DNA from: Rhexocercosporidium sp. MPI-PUGE-AT-0058
Lineage: Eukaryota > Ascomycota > Leotiomycetes > Helotiales
NCBI GenBank assembly: GCA_020746875.1
Contig: JAGTJL010000004.1
Span: 1-64,000 of the forward strand
Length of the DNA: 64,000 nucleotides
Direction of reading: 5' to 3'
This document shows, in pieces, positions 57,657-64,000 of the stretch; within the stretch, counting starts at the first letter, position 1; each line of letters opens with the position of its first letter. The notes under the pieces are model-generated. The model was given only the letters and a program-made list of their open reading frames with translations. It made no database searches and had not been told where the DNA came from. The position numbers were made by a program, and so were the translations under genes.

Positions 57657-59681
57657 TCATGATTCTTGTTCTACAGTATTTCTGCTCATTTTTCCAGCTG
57701 TGAAGATCAAAACAAGTGCGGCAAGAAGTCCAGTTATACTAGCTACCAACGTGATGATCCATCTACCTTGATCAGCTTCAGATTTTTTTGAGGAGGGAAA
57801 GAAACTTACGCAGGCTGCATAGCATCCACGAGAATATTCAAGACATCAACCACGCTTGAGGATGGAAAGTCGCCCAGGGAACCGCTCGTTCCAGATATGA
57901 GTTTCTCAATGCTTGCGGAATCTGTTTCGGGCAACAGGTCCTGGAGCCATAGAGTAGCCAGGTTGGTGAATATTGCTGTTGAAGTGGCCATTGAAACTGC
58001 AATTCCTCCTACTTGGGCTACAACAGATGTGAGCATAGAGAGGATAGTAGGAAATACGCAGTCTTACAAATTATGATGAAAGTCATCGCTTCCTGTTTCT
58101 GGCTCTCGGAGACATATGTCCCAACCAACGTGTAAGGAAGTTGTAGAAATGAGCCCATACCCGCACCAATCAAGGCTTCGGAGATGTAGATAAGAGAAGG
58201 TGATGAACCAACTTGGAGGCTGACTGCATGGTGTTAGCATCTAAAGCTCACGAGGTTCTGCCCCTTGCTACTGGCCCGCTTACCCATATAAAGAAAGCCT
58301 GGCAAAGCTACGAGAGTGCCCGCTACCGGCCACCATTCCAGATGAGCAATCTTAGGCATCAAGTAGCCAGAAAGTGGCATGACAGCAGTCATGGCGATTA
58401 TCATAGGTAGTAGTCGGAGTGCTGCATCTAGAGCAGCATCTCCTCTCGTGAACTGAAAGTACAAAGATACGAAATTTGTCGGCACAAAAGCTGCGATGCT
58501 ACTCGTTGAACCGACGACAAATACGAGTAGGGCGTTGGGGTTGAAAACCATACCGAGAGGGAAAATTCGATCTTCTGCTGTCGTTTTGAAGCAGAAAAAT
58601 TGTTGTGTGGCGAATAATGATGTGAACGCGATTGCGAGAGAACAGGTGCCAATCATTGTTGGGCTGGACCATGGGAAGCGAGTCCCACCCGAATTGATGC
58701 TTGTAAATAATGTGATGATGGTACATATACTGAGTGCCGCTCCCAATGTGTCTAGGTTCTGGACTCGTGATCGGAGAGGGATTTTTGATTTTGATGGCAG
58801 GCTCGGGAGGATGTAGATGTAGACTGGAACGAAGACCCCGCAGACCAACAGGTTAATATAGAATGCCCATCTCCATGAGGTTTTTCCTAGCAGACCCCCG
58901 AATAGCGGGCCGATAACTCGACCGATGCTCCAGAAAAGGCCACTAGAATGTAGATGTTAGCGTCTAGGGACATGGAGAGCTGATGGGGTATTGGTTACGT
59001 GACTCCCAAGTACACAGGCCTTTCTTTCTCTGTCGTGAGAGATGTTAGAATAGTCATGATACCAGTGTAAACTCCAACCCCTCCCACTCCAGCAACAACT
59101 CGTCCAATGATTAGTGCATTCATGTTCCATGCTGCGCCGCACAGTCCTGAACCAAGCATGAAAATTGCGAGAAACCCCAGATACAGTGATTTTGCATTGA
59201 AAATACAGTAAATCTTTCCGATTGGGAGGGTAAGAGAAAGAGAACCGAGTCCAAAACTGTAGCAAGTCAGCTTGTATGCTTTTCAAGGGGGCCGAAAGCT
59301 TCAATTTCTTACCCGACGAACACCCAGGGAAGTTTTTTTGCCTCCCCTAGCTCACCAACGATGACTGGAATGAGAATTGTTGTGATGCTTTTGTCAAGGC
59401 AATAAAAGAACGTCGCGGAAGCAACACCAGAAACCAGAAGCACCCACTGTGACGAATTAGTGCTCTCCAATATTTGTTGACCACACATAATTACTTACAG
59501 ACCACCCCTGAACCAATTTTTCCTCGTCGTTTTCAAGATCTGACAGCGCATCGATAGGGAACACATGAGCTTCCACGCCGTCGTCTTTCTTTTCGCACAG
59601 GCGTTCCTGTTGGGACCGTTCAAGATCAAGAGATGAAGACTCATCATGGCCTAAGGGCGCGTATTCTGCAGACGATCTCAT
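57657..59681 (-). CDS. Major facilitator drug:H+ antiporter (14-helix type)
   Basis: Seven exons on the minus strand: 59681-59499, 59446-59313, 59256-58999, 58942-58284, 58223-58068, 58017-57810 and 57762-57657; 567 residues. After a hydrophilic N-tail with ERSQQERLCEKKDD come 14 probable membrane segments. Motif A-like FGLGSLSLTLPIGKI, the VAGVGGVGVYTG segment (family motif GRGIAGVGAxG with ALIIGRVVAGVG) and PLFGGLLGKTSWRWAFYIN (motif C region) are those of the DHA2 antiporter family. Such proteins export toxins or drugs at the plasma membrane or export secondary metabolites. No biosynthetic genes lie nearby, so the substrate is open. It is transcribed away from the second MFS gene. Confidence 0.9.
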
Positions 59682-61168
59682 AGCTTCTTTCTCGTATTTG
59701 ACGCACAAGAATCTACATCCGGACGAAGAAGTGAAAGAGAGAAAAAAACACAAGAAGAATACATTTTGAAAATCGACGGTCTAGGGAGTATTTGATCAAT
59801 GTGTTAAATTTGAAGTGGATACTCATTCCAGACGAGAATTGTCTCGACTGTTGATCGAAGGGATTCAAACCATAAACATCCTAATGTAGGCTAACCATTC
59901 CCAAAGCGAAGCCAAGGCTAATTATCCACTCAAATTGGTTAAGCTTAACAACACCTTAATAGACACTCGAATAACGAGTTATTAACATGAAAAAACAAAT
60001 CGAAACTCGCTTTCATCACCATTAGCATGGAGTCTTTCAATCGGGGTTTAGACAGGAACATTTCCAGCTTAAAGCCAGCGAGCATTATTCGACATTGAAA
60101 GATTTGAGAAGTGACGGATTTGGCCTGAGGCGCATATTCCTACCAAGTGCTCCACTCGGAGAGGGAATTTAGCTTTCCGTGCCTCCGGCCGAGCCAAATT
60201 GGTGTTCGGAACATTGGCCCGAGCTGGAAGAGCGTCCAGAACACTGCTTGGACGTCAAACATGATACAGTACAAATGATCCTGCGAGCCTGTGACAAGAG
60301 GATCTATTGTTTGGTTCTCAGACTCGAGACAACGACAAAAACAAGGCCAGCATTGCGAGCTTGGATAACCGTGCGAGTCTAGAGATGCGCCACTAGCTCA
60401 GTACCTCTTATGCAGTTGTGGGTGGCACACATCATTTATACTCCTTACGGAGGTATGCAGCTGATCGATCACTGAGGTTTCGCCGCTCATCCTGAACCAA
60501 ACAAATTGTGTATCAAAATCACGACGAGCTTGCTGCTTTCTTAGTGGATATTTAAGGTTCCTCTCAGGTCATGCTGCACAACAAGCATGACTCAGCTCAT
60601 GCAGGGCTGCCAGGGTTTAGCCGGCAACCACAGAAGTATAATTAAACCAGGACTATCGGGCCAGATTCTTCTTAGAAAGTTCTCATGGGAGAGTTGGACG
60701 CGAACACATTTCGGACCCCTTCTTTTGGGATTTGATCCATCGTGATGGATCTGGTAGATCTCTCCTAGATCCAAAACAACGTCTCGGGAATTTCCAGGTA
60801 TCGTAGGGCTACAACCGTCCCACGATTCAGGTTCTGTGATAAGCGGTGTGTACTGGTCTTCTAACAGCTCATTCAGCATGAAAGCTTAATCGCGGCGACC
60901 GAACTTGCTGTACCCACCAGTGGCTCGAGGCAGTAGTGTCGTTACCACACCTCACTGTCTCACCCTTCTCACGTGTCTGCCGTCTTCACCAATCCTGCCT
61001 GAAGGCCCGTGGAGAAGAAGTTTGTAGCTAGACGCTATGGTTGAAGTATTCAACCATTAACACCCTTTTCAAGCCGCCACCAATTTTAGACGAAGGCTCG
61101 ATTCCTGCAAAAGGATTGTGTAGGTTTTCTGCACATGGAAGAGCTGGTAACGCGAGGAAAAGAAAATA
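59682..61168. promoter_or_regulatory. Divergent promoter region of two MFS genes
   Basis: About 1.5 kb separate the two MFS start codons, so both promoters lie here. A 95-codon minus-strand ORF at 60592-60879 (MLNELLEDQY at its start) is present but has no recognisable domain and no intron evidence; it may be a remnant. A polypyrimidine stretch lies at about 60950-60985. Confidence 0.4.
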
Positions 61169-63357
61169 ATGGCTCGAAAGGATGGCTATAAAGATGAGAA
61201 TGTTTCTCTGCTTCGGTCAAGGAAACCATCGTACGAAACATTCTCTGAGACTACTTTGGAATCAGATTCAAACAATCAACATTCTCACCCACAACCTGTT
61301 ACTCAAGCCTCTTCATCGAGAATGCCTATCATGGGTTCTGAAAACTTCGACATTTTCCACGATAAAGATCGGAATTTAAGAGCGAATCCTCCAGGGTTTG
61401 CCAGCCATCCATCAGAGGAAGACGGTTATAGCCAGAAGGTATTAAAAGTTGGGACATGTAGTGTTTCCAGCAGACAGCCAGACGACAACCACGGAAGGTC
61501 TGCAGTTGAGGATTCGGCTGCCCAAGCACGCCTTCTCAGGAAAATAGATCTTCGGTAAGAGCCTAGAAACTTATGTGTCATGGATCGTTTTGTAAGTGCT
61601 AATCTTCGAAAGACTCGTCCCTCTCCTCGTCGTATGCTACTTTCTTCAATACCTCGACAAAGGATCGATTGGTTTTGCTTCGATACTGGGAATCATTCCT
61701 GATCTTGTAAGCTATATTCCCACCCCCCCTCCCCCTAATCTGCCAGACTATGATCAAAAGTTCTGTGAGCTAAGAATCACCTAGAATTTGCATGATCAGC
61801 AATATTCCTGGGCGAATTCTATCTTCTTCTTCGGCTACCTTATTTTTTCGTACCCAACATCGGTCCTCATCGTCAAGTTCCCAATTGGGAAGTATGTTTC
61901 CGTTACAGTGTAGGTTGTCACCGTCCACAGCATTACCGCCGGTGATTGACACGCAAGTAGAATGATGTGGGCCGTGATTCTCATGCTTCACGCAGCTTGC
62001 ACCAACGGTTCTGGTCTGATGGCTGTTCGTTTTTTCCTTGGTATCGGGGAAGCAACTGTTGTCCCTGCGTTCGCAATTCTGGTTGGATTGTTCTACAAAC
62101 GAGAAGAACAGCCTCTGAGACAGTGTGCCTTCTTCATCGGCGATGGAATCGCTGGCATCACTGGAGGCTTGATTGCGTATGGCATCGCTCACATTGATGG
62201 TAGACTGGCAACATGGCGAGTAGGTTTACCTAAGATGTGAAAAAATAATGGAGGAGCTGACAGAGTCCAGTGCTTATTTCTGATATATGGTGCTGCGACT
62301 GTCTTCTTCGGTGTCATTCTCTTTTTCACCCTGCCTTCCGGGCCATCTACTGCATATTTTCTCACCGAAGATGAGCAAAAGATGGCTGTGAAGCGGGTGC
62401 AGGGGAATGGAAGCAGGAAGACTGGGCAGTATAAAAAGAGTCAGGTCATTGAAGCTCTGAAAGATCCTCAGGCTTGGCTTCTCACTCTGAATACAGTCTG
62501 CGTCAATATCGCCACTGGTGGTCTCTCTGGTGTAAGTCCTTCCAATTTTGACATGCCTCGATAGGGGAGACTGACGAGAGCATTCAGTTCGGAAATATCA
62601 TCATCCAAGGCTTCGGGTTTGATCTTTTCGAGACTCTTCTTTTGCAAATCCCATTTGGCGTGTCCCAGATAGTGTTCGTGTCTATTGGGTAGGTTTATCA
62701 TGCCAATCGACTAACTATCAACTATTGACGAAGATAGGGCATATCTTGGTTCCTTCGTTAAAAACGCGCGATTATTTGCAATGGTCTTCTTCATGGTTGT
62801 CAGGTGAGACTGCTCTGTTTTACCTAGTAGTCATAGGTTGATCAATTCTGTACAGCATCACTGGAACCTTGATGATGTTTCTCATTCCAGCTCAACATCG
62901 AGCTGCTCGGGTAGGAGGCGCATGCCTTGCTTCAGCGTTCTCGGCAAATCTACCGATGGCTACATCAATGGTGACATCGAATATCACAGGGTTCACCAAA
63001 AAGGCCACCGTGATGTCAATGGTCTTTGTTGCCTATTGCGTTGGTAGAATTGCTGGACCGCACTTCTTCTTAGATAGCGAGTCTCCTAGGTACCAGGTAA
63101 GCAATCTACCTGCACTCTGATGTTTTACTTGTGGCTGACTGGTTGGTCAACAGACCGGGATGAGAACTATTGTTTCGGTTTTTTCCATAGCGGCCGCCAT
63201 TGCCATCATCCTCAGAATTCATCTCATGATGGAGAATGCTCGAAGGGATAAGATGTCAGAGGTTTCTCCAGTGATGACAAGCAGAGGATCTGACGCAGCT
63301 GAAGACGACTTGGACATCACAGATCGGGAGGACATGTCCTTCAGATATCTCATGTGA
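61169..63357 (+). CDS. Major facilitator anion:cation symporter (Dal5/Tna1-like)
   Basis: Nine exons: 61169-61554, 61613-61706, 61800-61891, 61961-62223, 62266-62531, 62588-62688, 62738-62803, 62856-63096 and 63154-63357; 570 residues. A long hydrophilic N-terminus (about 129 residues) precedes 12 membrane segments. Family signatures include YFLQYLDKGSIGFASILGI, YSWANSIFFFGYLIFSYP, FFLGIGEATVVPAF and the late SNITGFTKKATVMSM, typical of the ACS family (allantoate, nicotinate and other carboxylate uptake). Introns 2, 3 and 4 are the least certain; the segment around YSWAN is shorter than usual by several residues, so a small exon may be missing. The likely role is uptake of an organic anion at the plasma membrane. 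Confidence 0.87.
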
Positions 63358-63625
63358 GGGGTGACCAAAAACGAGGAGGATTTTCGGCACATTCTCATTA
63401 TTTCATGGTTGGGCAATTAGGTAAGGTAAAGACTGGGAACTTCATGGAACTATGGGCATCGATATTAAAAGTGCAAGCGTGGTTTTGATGGAAGAGTTGG
63501 TCAAATATAAGCACGCTAGCCTCCTTCTTCTACCTCCTGCCACCAAACGCTCGCCACCTGACCAGAAATTCCCACAAGAAACAAATCAACTTTCATGTTT
63601 TCAGTCACTGTTTTAAGGAGACATT

Positions 63626-64000
63626 TTAGAAGAAAATTTGACGCTCGGAGTCCACGTTTACACCTATAGGAGCAGCTGAGTCCAGGTGTACTCTGCAGCT
63701 TCCCATCTGTTCATCGTCAACACACTGCTTATTTTTCGTCTCCCAGATGCAGTTGTTTGCTAGAGATCGAATGTCGCAAGGGACTTCTAGCAATGTCATT
63801 GGGACGCAAGACTGATCGTCAGCCGTTGTGAAGGTAGCTCCGAGCATCTCCGTGGGGCAAGTTGGGCCAACTCCATGATCTTTGCCACTAAGACAATACT
63901 TGCCACATGGCCATTTTGTGATGGTGAAGATCCCAGCTTGGGAGAAATGTGCTGTTTTGCTGATGTGGGACCCATCTTTGGCGTTGTTGAGCCATTGCTT
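63626..64000 (-). CDS. Partial gene, cysteine-containing protein of unknown family
   Basis: The 3' end of a minus-strand gene whose start lies beyond the right edge. The frame is open from 64000 to a stop at 63626 (124 codons visible). It carries six or more cysteines in WPCGKYC, GPTCPTE, QSCVPM, VPCDIRS, NNCIW and KQCVDD, the spacing of an extracellular disulfide-rich domain. I do not recognise the family. It is convergent with the ACS transporter, 268 bp away. Confidence 0.55.
   Translation of the reverse strand, partial: KQWLNNAKDGSHISKTAHFSQAGIFTITKWPCGKYCLSGKDHGVGPTCPTEMLGATFTTADDQSCVPMTLLEVPCDIRSLANNCIWETKNKQCVDDEQMGSCRVHLDSAAPIGVNVDSERQIFF

Noticed and set aside
60592..60879. 95-codon minus-strand ORF between the MFS genes
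   Set aside because: No domain or splice evidence; kept only as a remark in the intergenic entry.

Overview
The window is nuclear DNA of a filamentous ascomycete (Pezizomycotina). The evidence is short 44-90 nt spliceosomal introns with GT-AG ends, intron-bearing tRNA genes, and fungus-specific families: a HET-domain protein, a 2EXR protein, DUF7703, a Zn2Cys6 factor and a BIM1-like secreted protein. A Leotiomycetes/Helotiales origin fits the gene families, but this is an inference. All gene models were spliced by hand, and coding-length arithmetic was checked for each multi-exon gene I call intact.

Layout. 0.8-6 kb: a GT2 membrane glycosyltransferase, a truncated 2EXR-like gene and an SDR. 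6.8-15 kb: a decayed stretch with a Zn2Cys6 transcription-factor pseudogene, a small hAT-type element with an 8-bp target duplication, an intact BIM1-like membrane-anchored protein, and a multi-lesion ankyrin-type pseudogene. 16-31 kb: a 2-hydroxyacid dehydrogenase with a GC-AG intron, a tannase/feruloyl esterase, tRNA-Arg(TCT) and tRNA-Ser(TGA), a DUF7703 membrane protein, a 2EXR protein, a GH18 chitinase carrying an internal CBM18, and a HET protein. 32.5-39 kb: two unrecognised, probably lineage-restricted genes separated by 3.7 kb of gene-poor, pyrimidine-rich DNA that contains a degenerate ~185-bp tandem array. 40.1-43.1 kb: a 3001-bp dead hAT transposon with intact ends. 45.5-56.3 kb: a conserved housekeeping block with an Atx1-type copper chaperone, TCF25/Rqc1, a mitochondrial PP2C (PDH phosphatase type), an alpha/beta hydrolase and a D-lactate dehydrogenase (cytochrome). 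57.4-63.4 kb: a mariner-like MITE, then a divergent pair of MFS transporters of two different subfamilies. The right edge cuts a cysteine-rich gene.

The genes do not form an obvious biosynthetic cluster. The picture alternates conserved islands with transposon-rich, pseudogene-rich accessory stretches. Secreted or cell-wall-related functions (chitinase, tannase, BIM1-like protein, HET protein) lie in the accessory part. Several nonsense changes are explicable as C-to-T transitions, which fits but does not prove RIP-type mutation. I found no CRISPR array, rRNA gene or convincing new multi-gene system. The least explained features are the pyrimidine-rich array joined to the lysine-rich gene, and the new DNA-transposon families defined by their ends.
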